From: Rhodocyclaceae bacterium
GTDB lineage: Bacteria > Pseudomonadota > Gammaproteobacteria > Burkholderiales > Rhodocyclaceae
Direction of reading: 5' to 3'
Assembly: GCA_023383815.1 (NCBI GenBank)
Contig: JAHDYG010000002.1
Location: 245,817 to 309,816 of the forward strand
Length of the DNA stretch: 64,000 bases
The notes under the pieces were generated by a model. That model did not search any database and was not told the origin of the DNA. It saw only the letters and a list, made by a program, of their open reading frames with translations. Shown piece after piece: positions 1 through 7,442 of the stretch; the first letter of the stretch is position 1, and the number at the start of each line of letters is the position of its first letter. The translations under genes and the position numbers were made by a program.

Positions 1-28
1 ACGCCATCGGGCGTGGCCGAACAGCGGC

Positions 29-835
29 TCAGTCGTTTCGGTCAGGTGCGCGCTCGCACAGCAACTCATCGACCAGCCAGCGTGCGAGCCAGCCGCCTGC
101 GCGTTCGACCGCATCGGGGGTCTCGCGGGCAAGGCGTTCGCAGGCCGATGCGAAGTCCACCCCTGCCTGGAGCGCGTCGAGCATCTGGTATTCGGCGTGC
201 TCCAGGCTGCGAAAGCGCGCACGCAGCGCGCTGCGCCAGAACAGGTAGGGCTGCGGTTGCGCGAGGCGGGACGCGCGCGGCGGCGGGGTGCATTGCGCCA
301 GGGCGTGCCACAGATCGACGGTGTTCCATTCGAAGACGGCGAGTGCGGTGCCCGGGTGAAGCATGAGGCGGCGATCGGCCCAGTCGGATTCGGTGTGCAT
401 CGCGAGGTGTCCGGCGTTCAGCAAGGGCAGATCCGGCGCATCGAAGGCGCGGTGAAGGTTCCAGTCGATGGTGGCGAGTTCGGCTGCATCCGGGGCGTCG
501 GGCCGCGCGTCGCGAACGAGTTGCGGGAACCCCGCGCCGTAGTCGCGAAGGTTGCGGGACCGGGAGGGCGTCGTGGCGATCTGGCGTGCGCACAGCGTGT
601 CGAACGGCTCGTCGCCAAGATAGGCCCGGGTGTGCTCGAAGACCGTGCCGAGCACTTCGCGCAAGCGCGAACGATAGGCCGAATGGTAGATCGCGATGCG
701 TTGCGCGCCGGGCAGACCGCCCGCGTCGTGGCAAAGGAGCGGCAGGAGCGCGCCAGTATCGTGACCGGCACCGAGGATGCAGGACTGGACCCGGGACTGG
801 AGTTCGTCGAGCGTGACGGGGTTCAGGTGGTGCAT
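29..835 (-). CDS. bufC: BufC/HvfC-family partner of the DUF692 enzyme (N-terminal DUF2063)
   Basis: This 268-residue protein matches the DUF2063/HvfC pattern: an N-terminal helical region with the family-like block [29 protein letters not shown] at about residues 46-75, then a C-terminal region rich in Leu and Arg. In bufferin operons the DUF2063 protein is known to act with the DUF692 iron enzyme on the bufferin precursor, probably by presenting the peptide. It is the last gene of bufA-bufB-bufC on the minus strand, and its start overlaps the bufB stop by 13 bases, so translation is probably coupled. No membrane segment or signal peptide is visible, so I expect a cytoplasmic protein. The family is secure from sequence and context; the exact role is from family knowledge. 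Confidence 0.85.
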   Translation of the reverse strand: MHHLNPVTLDELQSRVQSCILGAGHDTGALLPLLCHDAGGLPGAQRIAIYHSAYRSRLREVLGTVFEHTRAYLGDEPFDTLCARQIATTPSRSRNLRDYGAGFPQLVRDARPDAPDAAELATIDWNLHRAFDAPDLPLLNAGHLAMHTESDWADRRLMLHPGTALAVFEWNTVDLWHALAQCTPPPRASRLAQPQPYLFWRSALRARFRSLEHAEYQMLDALQAGVDFASACERLARETPDAVERAGGWLARWLVDELLCERAPDRND

Positions 836-1719
836 GGCTGGGGTTCCGGCGAGGAGCGGACGTACGCTTCGGCGGCGATGCGCCGCAGCCGATCGAGTTC
901 GTCGGTCAGTTCGGCCAGCGGAGGAATGGCGTCGTCGCGCTCGATCATCGTGCTGGCCGGGCCGAAGCGGCGGCAGGCGTGGCGGTACAGGTCGAACACG
1001 GCTTCGGCGATCGGCGCATCGTGGGTGTCGATGAGGTGGCCTCCGTGGTCGGAGTGGCCGGCCAGGTGAATCTGCTGGATGCGCCCGGCGGGCATTGCGT
1101 CGATGAACTGCGTCGGCGAATAGCCGTGGTTCACCGCGCTCACATAGACGTTGTTCACGTCGAGCAGCAGCAGGCAGTCGGCCTCTTCCGCGACGGCGCG
1201 CACGAATGCCTCTTCGCTCATCTCCGAAGCGGCGTAGGTCAGGTAGCTCGACACGTTCTCGATCACCAGCCGGGTGTCCAGGAAGTCCTGCACGTCGCGG
1301 ATGCGTGCGACGACGTGGCGCAGCGCTTCTTCGGTGTAGGGCAGCGGGTAGAGGTCATGCAGGTTGACGCCATGCACTCCGGTCCAGCACAGGTGGTCGG
1401 AGATCCACATCGGTTCGATGCGGCGGGCCAGCGCCTTGAGCTGGTTCAGGTACTCGTGGTCGAGGGGGGTGACCGAGCCGATCGACAGCGAAACGCCGTG
1501 CATGGCCACCGGATGGTCGGCGCGGATCCGCTCGAGCACGGCCAGCGGCTTGCCCCCTTGGACCATGTAGTTCTCGGAGAGGATCTCGAGCCAGTCGACC
1601 GGTGGGTGTCCGGAAAGAAAATCCGGGTAGTGGGCTGGCCGCAGGCCGAGACCGAACCCGGCGAACGGGGCCCGCAGTGCGTCCCCGTTTCTCCGGTCCG
1701 GGAGGGCGTCAGCCGACAT
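823..1719 (-). CDS. bufB: MNIO-family (DUF692) multinuclear non-haem iron oxidative enzyme
   Basis: This 298-residue protein carries the DUF692 TIM-barrel signature: [11 protein letters not shown] near residue 44, [11 protein letters not shown] near 73, the metal-ligand region [13 protein letters not shown] near 105, VIENVSSYL near 150, [16 protein letters not shown] near 185, and [21 protein letters not shown] near 218. Members of this family bind two or three iron ions and oxidise cysteines of small peptides; bufferin partners convert Cys to thiooxazole. It sits between the bufferin precursor gene (11-base overlap upstream) and bufC (13-base overlap downstream), the standard bufferin order. 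The His/Asp/Glu-rich motifs look intact, so the enzyme should be active. Confidence 0.92.
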   Translation of the reverse strand: MSADALPDRRNGDALRAPFAGFGLGLRPAHYPDFLSGHPPVDWLEILSENYMVQGGKPLAVLERIRADHPVAMHGVSLSIGSVTPLDHEYLNQLKALARRIEPMWISDHLCWTGVHGVNLHDLYPLPYTEEALRHVVARIRDVQDFLDTRLVIENVSSYLTYAASEMSEEAFVRAVAEEADCLLLLDVNNVYVSAVNHGYSPTQFIDAMPAGRIQQIHLAGHSDHGGHLIDTHDAPIAEAVFDLYRHACRRFGPASTMIERDDAIPPLAELTDELDRLRRIAAEAYVRSSPEPQPCTT

Positions 1720-2005
1720 CGCCGATCACGCCGCCCTTGGACAGGCATTCGTCGGCCTTCATCGCCTTGAAGCCCTGACCCTTGCACGCGTTCTGGCCCT
1801 TGCACGAACTGATCGTCGTCTTGCAGTCGGATTCACCCTTGCAGGCATGCAGACCATAGCAATGCACCTTGTCCTCGGCCGAGATCGCCTTGCCGGTCGA
1901 GCCGGCAGGTGGTTCGGCGCCGATTGCGATCGCGGAGGCGGCAAGGGCTGCGGCCAGCGTGGCAATCCTGGCTCCGCTGAGCGGGGTGGCGAGCATCGTT
2001 TTCAT
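1709..2005 (-). CDS. bufA: Bufferin-type metallophore precursor (six-Cys family)
   Basis: This 98-residue precursor has an N-terminal signal peptide (basic start, hydrophobic residues about 14-29, likely cleavage after residue 30) and a mature part with six cysteines at 49, 55, 61, 68, 74 and 87. The spacing ACKG-x2-DCK and [13 protein letters not shown] is typical of the BUF 6/12-Cys bufferins, which after cysteine modification chelate copper or other heavy metals in the periplasm. I chose the ATG at 2005 because GGAG lies 9 bases upstream and the signal peptide begins there; an open frame runs further upstream but would spoil the signal peptide. It is the first gene of bufABC and diverges from a two-component system. 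Confidence 0.9.
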   Translation of the reverse strand: MKTMLATPLSGARIATLAAALAASAIAIGAEPPAGSTGKAISAEDKVHCYGLHACKGESDCKTTISSCKGQNACKGQGFKAMKADECLSKGGVIGDVG

Positions 2006-2119
2006 CTTCGTATCTCCACTGGAAGGGGGCTGTTCTCGGGGGGCGGGACTCCTTGCCGCCCGGAGGCCATGTTGCGGCACACCGCGAAGCCGATTCCTCA
2101 CGAAATGATCACGAATTCA

Positions 2120-2140
2120 TCAAGCTTGTCATAAGCTTGA
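2120..2140. promoter_or_regulatory. Perfect inverted repeat between bufA and the response regulator
   Basis: Two 8-base arms, TCAAGCTT and AAGCTTGA, flank a 5-base centre (gtcat). The repeat lies 115 bases upstream of bufA and 159 bases upstream of the response-regulator start. It is AT-rich against a GC-rich background. A regulator operator for one or both divergent units is the natural reading, but no partner protein can be named from sequence alone. Confidence 0.4.
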
Positions 2141-2298
2141 ACTACGGCCGAAGCGAGCCTCGCACCGGTGGTACAACGATGAGGGATTCGTGACGGAATC
2201 GTGATGTTTCGCAAGCGGGTCCCGTGTGAAGATCCCGGCTGACGGTGCGGCGCAGGACGACAGGCGCCCGCCCCCTTCCGAACGGAGGTGACTTCCGG

Positions 2299-3021
2299 AT
2301 GAACCTCTCCCCGATCGAGCCGAGCATCCTCGTCGTCGAGGATGAACAGGATCTGGCTTCGCTGCTCGCACTGCATCTATCGGAGCTGCCGGCGCGCGTG
2401 CAGCTCGCGCACGACGGGCACAGCGGTCAGCAACTGGCGCTGTCCGGGCGCTGGGACGTGATCGTTCTCGATCTGCGTCTGCCGGGGATCGGCGGCCTCG
2501 ACCTCTGCCGCGCCGTGCGGGCGCAAAGCGCCAGCGTTCCGATCCTGATGCTGACCGCGCGATCGAGCGAGCTCGATCGTGTGCTGGGTCTGGAGCTTGG
2601 CGCGGACGACTACCTGACCAAGCCGTTCAGCGTGCTCGAGTTGCAGGCGCGCATCAAGGCCTTGCTGCGACGGGCCGCGCATGGCGCAAAGGCCGAAGCG
2701 CCCGATGACGATCCGGCGCGCATCGAGGCCGGCGCACTGTGCGTGGATCGCATGCAACGACGCGCCTGGCTCGAGGGCGCGGAAATCATGCTCACGCCGC
2801 GGGAGTTCGACCTGCTCTGGCACTTCGCGAGCCATCCGGGCCGCGTGTTTACGCGCTCGGAGCTGCTCGCGACCGTCTGGGGGTATGGGCACGATGGTTA
2901 CGACCACACCGTGAACAGCCACATCAACCGCTTGCGTGCGAAGCTCGGCGACGAGCGCACCGATGCGAACTACATCCATACCGTCTGGGGGGTCGGCTAC
3001 CGCTTCGAGGCGGCACCATGA
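2299..3021 (+). CDS. OmpR/PhoB-family response regulator
   Basis: This 240-residue protein has a receiver domain with acidic pocket residues E14-D15, phospho-acceptor D58 in VIVLDLRLPG, and the conserved Lys in DDYLTKPFSV. It is followed by a winged-helix DNA-binding domain (EFDLLWHFASHPGRVFTRSELLATVWG to IHTVWGVGYRF). The ATG at 2299 is chosen because GGAGGTG lies 8 bases upstream. It overlaps the kinase gene by 4 bases (ATGA), so the two are co-translated. Upstream lies the divergent bufferin operon and downstream msrAB, so the likely regulon is envelope metal or oxidant defence; that is inference from context. Confidence 0.93.
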   Translation: MNLSPIEPSILVVEDEQDLASLLALHLSELPARVQLAHDGHSGQQLALSGRWDVIVLDLRLPGIGGLDLCRAVRAQSASVPILMLTARSSELDRVLGLELGADDYLTKPFSVLELQARIKALLRRAAHGAKAEAPDDDPARIEAGALCVDRMQRRAWLEGAEIMLTPREFDLLWHFASHPGRVFTRSELLATVWGYGHDGYDHTVNSHINRLRAKLGDERTDANYIHTVWGVGYRFEAAP

Positions 3022-4517
3022 GCGCGCATGCCGCAATCCCGCTGCTGCGCCGCCTGCATGTGCGCATCATGTTCGTGGTGCTCGTGCTGCTCGCGCTGAT
3101 GGGGGCCGCGCTGCTCGGTCTGGCGCATCACTACACTGCGCAGTCGGCCCTGGAGGCGACCCAGCGGCTCCATCAGGGGCTGGCGCACTATATCGTCGCG
3201 CATCAGCCACGTCCGCTGATCCGCCCGGACGGAAAAGCCGACGCGGCCGTGATGAAGGATCTGGCGACCCAGATCATGATGATCAACCCCATCGTCGAGG
3301 TCTATCTGCTCGATGGTCAGGGGCGGGTCATCGGCCACGCGCTCGAAGACGACGTGGCACTCGGAACGCGCATCGATCTCGAACCCGTGCGGCGCTTCCT
3401 GAGCGCGGGCGAGCGCCTGCAGCTGCCGCTGTTCGGCGACGATCCGCGTCGTCCAGGACAAACCAATATCATTTCGGTGGCACCGGTCGGGTCGGGCGGT
3501 ACGGACGCTGGCTACCTGTATGTCGTGCTGCAGGGGCGCGATACCCAGACGCTGACCGAATCGCTGGCAAGCTCGGGCGCGTTGCGCCAGATCGTCGCGG
3601 GGGTCGTGCTCGCACTCGTGCTGTCGGGATTCGTGCTCGTCGCGGCCTTGCGCAAGCTGACCCGGCCGTTGCGAGAGCTCACGGCCCAGGTGCGGGCGTT
3701 TCGCGCGGTCGAGGCGGACGCGGCGGATCCTTCACCAGGCGACGAGATCAGCGTGCTGCGAGAGGCGACCGATGCGCTGCGCCGGCGGGTGATCGAACAG
3801 TTCGCACGGATCGAGGACAGCGAGCGCACGCGCCGGGAACTGATCAGCAACATCTCGCACGACCTGCACACGCCGCTGGCGAGCATCCAGGGCTATGTCG
3901 AGACCCTGATCCTGCGCGGTGACCAGCTCGATGCGCCGACGCGCGACGACTATCTGCGGACCGTCATGCGGCACGCAACCCGGCTGGGCGCGCGGGTGTC
4001 GGATCTGTTCGAGCTGTCCAAGCTCGAATCGGGACGGATCGAGCCGCGATGCGAGGTGTTCTGTCTGTCCGAACTGCTTCAGGACGTGATCCAGGGCTAT
4101 CAGCTTGGGGCGCAGCACAAGGGCGTGGTCCTGCGCCTGGCCGACGTCAGCCACCACAAGGCCGAAGTCGTAGCAGACATCGCGTTGATCGAACGCGTCC
4201 TGCAGAACCTGATCGACAACGCACTGCGACATACCCCCGAAGGCGGGACGATCGCGGTGACCGTTGCCGAGGAAGGGGGGCTGTACCGGGTGAGCGTTCA
4301 GGATAACGGCTGCGGGATCGCAAAGGAGCACCTGCCCCATGTGTTCGAGCGCTACTGGCGCGCCGCGGATGCCAGCGAGACGGCGCCCGGGTACAGCGCC
4401 GGCCTCGGACTGGCAATCGTGAAGCGCATTCTCGACCTGCACGGGTGTGCGATGTCCGTGCAGTCCGAGCCAGAGCGCGGGACCTGCGTCGATTTCGCGC
4501 TGCCGCAGGCGGGCTGA
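3018..4517 (+). CDS. Membrane sensor histidine kinase
   Basis: This 499-residue kinase has a first membrane helix at about residues 16-37, a periplasmic sensor region of about 160 residues, and a second helix near 198-218. A HAMP segment follows, then a HisKA domain with phospho-acceptor H281 in ISNISHDLHTPLASIQGY and a HATPase domain (N box NLIDNALRHTPEGG, G1 box DNGCGIAKEHLPHVFERYWR, G2 box SAGLGLAIVKRI). The periplasmic region has no cysteines and no motif I can assign, so the ligand is unknown. Its ATG overlaps the regulator stop. msrA follows after 59 bases, suggesting that the pair controls the Msr enzymes. Confidence 0.93.
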   Translation: MSAHAAIPLLRRLHVRIMFVVLVLLALMGAALLGLAHHYTAQSALEATQRLHQGLAHYIVAHQPRPLIRPDGKADAAVMKDLATQIMMINPIVEVYLLDGQGRVIGHALEDDVALGTRIDLEPVRRFLSAGERLQLPLFGDDPRRPGQTNIISVAPVGSGGTDAGYLYVVLQGRDTQTLTESLASSGALRQIVAGVVLALVLSGFVLVAALRKLTRPLRELTAQVRAFRAVEADAADPSPGDEISVLREATDALRRRVIEQFARIEDSERTRRELISNISHDLHTPLASIQGYVETLILRGDQLDAPTRDDYLRTVMRHATRLGARVSDLFELSKLESGRIEPRCEVFCLSELLQDVIQGYQLGAQHKGVVLRLADVSHHKAEVVADIALIERVLQNLIDNALRHTPEGGTIAVTVAEEGGLYRVSVQDNGCGIAKEHLPHVFERYWRAADASETAPGYSAGLGLAIVKRILDLHGCAMSVQSEPERGTCVDFALPQAG

Positions 4518-4576
4518 TCGATCGAACTCCCGCTCGCGGCGGCATTCAAACAATGGATTTTTCGAGGAGACGGACC

Positions 4577-5245
4577 ATGTCGGACACACGCATTCCCCGC
4601 ACCTTTGCGCGTGCGCTCGGATTCGGCCGCACCGTCCTGATGGTGGGGGGCGCGCTGCTTCCGGCGATGGAAGGTATCGCGGCACAGGACAGGCCGGTGG
4701 CCGGTCACCACGCAACCGCCACCTTCGCCGGCGGTTGCTTCTGGTGCATGGAGCCTCCGTTCGACAAGCTCGACGGGGTGATCTCGACCACGTCCGGATA
4801 CACCGACGGCCATGTCGCCAACCCGACCTACCAGTCCGTCTCCTCCGGTCAGACTGGCCACACCGAAGCGGTGCAGATCGTGTTCGATCCGGGCAAGGTG
4901 AGTTTCGAGCGCCTGGTCGAGGTGTTCTGGCGCAACGTCGACCCGACCGATGCGGGCGGGCAGTTCTGCGATCGCGGCAGCCAGTACCGGGCCGCGCTTT
5001 TCTACCATGACGAAGCGCAGCGCGCGGTGGCCGAGCGATCGAAAGCGGAGCTCGCGCAGACCAAGCCGTTTGCGGCGCCGCTCGTCACCCCCATCGTCGC
5101 GGCCAGCACCTTCTACCGCGCCGAGGAATACCACCAGGACTACTACCGCAAGAATCCGATCCGCTATGGCTACTACCGCAAGGGCTGCGGGCGCGACCGG
5201 CGGCTCGAAGAGCTGTGGGGGCCGCAAGGCAAGGAGTCGCAATGA
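4577..5245 (+). CDS. msrA: Exported peptide-methionine (S)-S-oxide reductase
   Basis: The 222-residue protein carries the MsrA catalytic motif GGCFWCMEPPFDKLDGV, the substrate pocket motif SGQTGHTEAVQI, and a resolving Cys near the C terminus (YYRKGCGRD). It repairs the S-diastereomer of methionine sulfoxide. I chose the ATG at 4577, which has GAGGAGA 6 bases upstream, over an ATG 24 bases earlier. The first 40 residues look like a signal peptide (basic start, hydrophobic TVLMVGGALLPAM), so it should act in the periplasm. It overlaps msrB by 4 bases and follows the two-component genes. Confidence 0.95.
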   Translation: MSDTRIPRTFARALGFGRTVLMVGGALLPAMEGIAAQDRPVAGHHATATFAGGCFWCMEPPFDKLDGVISTTSGYTDGHVANPTYQSVSSGQTGHTEAVQIVFDPGKVSFERLVEVFWRNVDPTDAGGQFCDRGSQYRAALFYHDEAQRAVAERSKAELAQTKPFAAPLVTPIVAASTFYRAEEYHQDYYRKNPIRYGYYRKGCGRDRRLEELWGPQGKESQ

Positions 5246-5745
5246 TGAAACGCAGAGCCTTTCTGGCGGGGCTGCTGGGTGTGGGGGCGTGGCCCCTGTC
5301 GCCGCTGCGGGCCGCCACACAGACCGAAGAAACCCGGGGGAATCCGATGATCGAGAAGCTTGAACGCAGCGAAGCGGAATGGAAACGGATCCTGACGCCA
5401 GAGCAGTTCCACGTGCTGCGCCAGGAAGGCACGGAGCGGGCGTGGACGAGTCCGCTCAACGATGAAAAGCGCGAGGGCGTGTTCGTCTGCGCAGGCTGCG
5501 GGCTCGAACTCTTCACCTCGGAGATGAAGTACGACAGCGGTACTGGCTGGCCGAGCTTCTTCACGACCCTGCCCGGCGTGTTCGGCACCAAGCGCGATTT
5601 CAAGCTCATCCTGCCGCGCACCGAGTACCACTGCGCGCGCTGCGGCGGGCATCACGGCCACGTGTTCAATGACGGCCCGCCCCCCACCGGCCAGCGCTGG
5701 TGCAACAACGGCGTGGCGCTGCACTTCGTGCCGGCCGAAGGCTGA
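5242..5745 (+). CDS. msrB: Tat-exported peptide-methionine (R)-S-oxide reductase
   Basis: This 167-residue MsrB has two zinc-binding CxxC pairs (CAGCG and CARCGGHHGHVF) and the catalytic Cys in QRWCNNGVALHF. It reduces the R-diastereomer of methionine sulfoxide, complementing MsrA. The N terminus MMKRRAFLAGLLGVGAW contains a twin-arginine motif and a short hydrophobic stretch, so export by Tat is likely. The start at 5242 has AAGGAG 5 bases upstream and overlaps the msrA stop; a second in-frame ATG follows directly. Fully separate exported MsrA and MsrB, rather than a fused periplasmic MsrAB, is a point to note. Confidence 0.95.
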   Translation: MMKRRAFLAGLLGVGAWPLSPLRAATQTEETRGNPMIEKLERSEAEWKRILTPEQFHVLRQEGTERAWTSPLNDEKREGVFVCAGCGLELFTSEMKYDSGTGWPSFFTTLPGVFGTKRDFKLILPRTEYHCARCGGHHGHVFNDGPPPTGQRWCNNGVALHFVPAEG

Positions 5746-5755
5746 ATCCGGGCCC

Positions 5756-6667
5756 TTAGCCGTAGCCGGAAGTCTCCCGCGCGGCGGCCGCTGCCTTGAT
5801 CTCCTGAGCAGCCGGATTGCTGCGGGTGAGCCACACGACAGCAGCGAGGATCAGTGCGCCGCCGGCCAGTTGCTGCAGGCCCAGAGGTTCGCCCAGGAAG
5901 GCTGCGGCGAGCGCGATCGTTACGACGGGCTCCAGCGTCGACAGCGTTGCGGCGTCGGAGGCCCCGAGGCGCTGCAGTCCGGCGAAGAAGCCGACCATCG
6001 CGATCACGGTCGAGACCAGCGCGATCGCGACCACGGCAGACCAGCCGGCCCCACCCTTGGGCCAGGCTGGATTGCCCGCCAGGCACAGGGCGCCGAACAC
6101 GGTGGCCGCCGCGATCATGACCACCGTGGCAGCGCCGAGCGGATCCTCATCGGGCAGCACGCGTCCGCCGACGAGGATGTAGATCGAGTAGATCAGCGCG
6201 GCCCCGAGCCCGAGTGCAATCCCGAGCGGCTGGCCAGCCATGCCGCCGCCCAGGGTCAGTGCGGTGCCGCACAGGGCGAGTACGACGGCCATCATGCGGG
6301 TGGACGTGAGGCGATGGCCGAGGAAGAGGGCGCCGAGGATCGTGACCAGGAAGGGGTAGAGGTAGAGCAGCAGGGCCACCAGGCCGGCCGAGGCGTGGTT
6401 CAGTGCGGTGAAGTAGCTGAACGACTGGCCGACGTACCCGATGCCGCCCATCGCCGCGAGGATCGCCAGATTGCGTCCGCGCGGCCAGCGTCGGCGCGTG
6501 AGGGCGAGATAGGCGCTCATCGCCAGGGCGGCGATCGCGAAACGCAGGAACAGCACTGCGGTGACGTCTGCGCCGCTGGCATAGGCAAAGCGGGCGAAGA
6601 TGGCAAGCCCGCCAAAGGCCGCCGCCGAGATTGCGACCAGGATCGCACCCGTCCGTCTTTCGCTCAT
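5756..6667 (-). CDS. EamA/DMT-superfamily transporter
   Basis: This 303-residue membrane protein has about ten hydrophobic segments arranged as two EamA repeats. The first half holds GAILVAISAAAFGGLAIFARF and SFSYFTALNHASAGLVALLLYLYPFLVTILGALFLG; the second holds GLQRLGASDAATLSTLEPVVTIALAAAFLGEPL. Members export metabolites such as amino acids or nucleotides; the substrate cannot be read from sequence. It is convergent with msrB, 10 bases away, and appears monocistronic. The C terminus is a soluble Ala-rich tail. Confidence 0.9.
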   Translation of the reverse strand: MSERRTGAILVAISAAAFGGLAIFARFAYASGADVTAVLFLRFAIAALAMSAYLALTRRRWPRGRNLAILAAMGGIGYVGQSFSYFTALNHASAGLVALLLYLYPFLVTILGALFLGHRLTSTRMMAVVLALCGTALTLGGGMAGQPLGIALGLGAALIYSIYILVGGRVLPDEDPLGAATVVMIAAATVFGALCLAGNPAWPKGGAGWSAVVAIALVSTVIAMVGFFAGLQRLGASDAATLSTLEPVVTIALAAAFLGEPLGLQQLAGGALILAAVVWLTRSNPAAQEIKAAAAARETSGYG

Positions 6668-6778
6668 GGTTCGTATTCCGCTCTCGGAAAGCGGCGAAGC
6701 ATGCCGCGCGCGGCAACGCCGGTCAATCCGCTTGCGATCGGCTCGTGGCAGCGCGCTGCGGGGGCCCCGACCCTGCGT

Positions 6779-7192
6779 TCAGGCCGGAGGCTGGGCGATG
6801 CTGTGCCACCACAGGCGGAAGTGACGGCACAGGCCGTCGTCGCCCAGTTCGACGACGGCAATGCCGTCGAGCGTCAGTCGTGGCAGCGGGTCGCCGGGCT
6901 GGCGTGCGATCAGGTTGGTGCCGGTGGAGGCGGCCCAGATCCGGAACAGTTCTTCGGACGCCACCTGGTAGGTCACCCGCCAGTGCGCGATCCCACCCTT
7001 CGGGTTGCGCGCGAGCACCTCGAAATCGAGGCGGATGTCCTCCTGCAGCTTGACGCGCTGCCAGTAGGCAGCGATCGCTTCGTGGCCGCGCTGCACCGCG
7101 AATGGGGTGTTGTGGTACTCGCCGTCCGCCGCGAAGAGCTCGCACAGCAAATGCTCGTCCCGTCCTTCCCAGGCGACCTTGTAGCGCTGCAT
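6779..7192 (-). CDS. NTF2-like / SnoaL-fold protein
   Basis: From the ATG at 7192 this is 137 residues with the NTF2/SnoaL pattern: helix MQRYKVAWEGRDEHLLCELFAADGEYHN, then GHEAIAAYWQRV and a series of beta strands ending FRLWWHSIAQPPA. These cone-shaped proteins bind small molecules or act as small isomerases; no catalytic dyad is assignable. The start is uncertain. A strong AAGGAG lies further upstream, placed 6 bases before an in-frame ATC (Pro precedes it), which would add nine residues (IDIELF) if a non-standard start is used. The ATG chosen has no good ribosome-binding site of its own. Confidence 0.7.
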   Translation of the reverse strand: MQRYKVAWEGRDEHLLCELFAADGEYHNTPFAVQRGHEAIAAYWQRVKLQEDIRLDFEVLARNPKGGIAHWRVTYQVASEELFRIWAASTGTNLIARQPGDPLPRLTLDGIAVVELGDDGLCRHFRLWWHSIAQPPA

Positions 7193-7442
7193 GAAAAGTT
7201 CGATGTCGATGGGAGTCTCCTTCGCGGGACCGCCACGGCACGGCCGGCGGGATGAGCGAGAGTATGCCCGAGCCAAACGTCGCGCGGCAACCGGCCCCAG
7301 CGCGCAAGGCGCAGTGTTCGGCCGGACGTGCTCCATGGCAGCAGTGTGAAGCTGGTGTTGGGGAGCGGGTACAATCGTTTGCGGCCGGGGCCGATACTGT
7401 GACGCCCCGGTGCGTGATCCCTTCCACGGAGTGAGCAAGCCG

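Noticed and set aside
5669..7255. A 528-codon open frame on the plus strand
   Set aside because: It is antisense to the DMT transporter and NTF2-like gene; Gln/Asp/Gly-rich composition with no domain.
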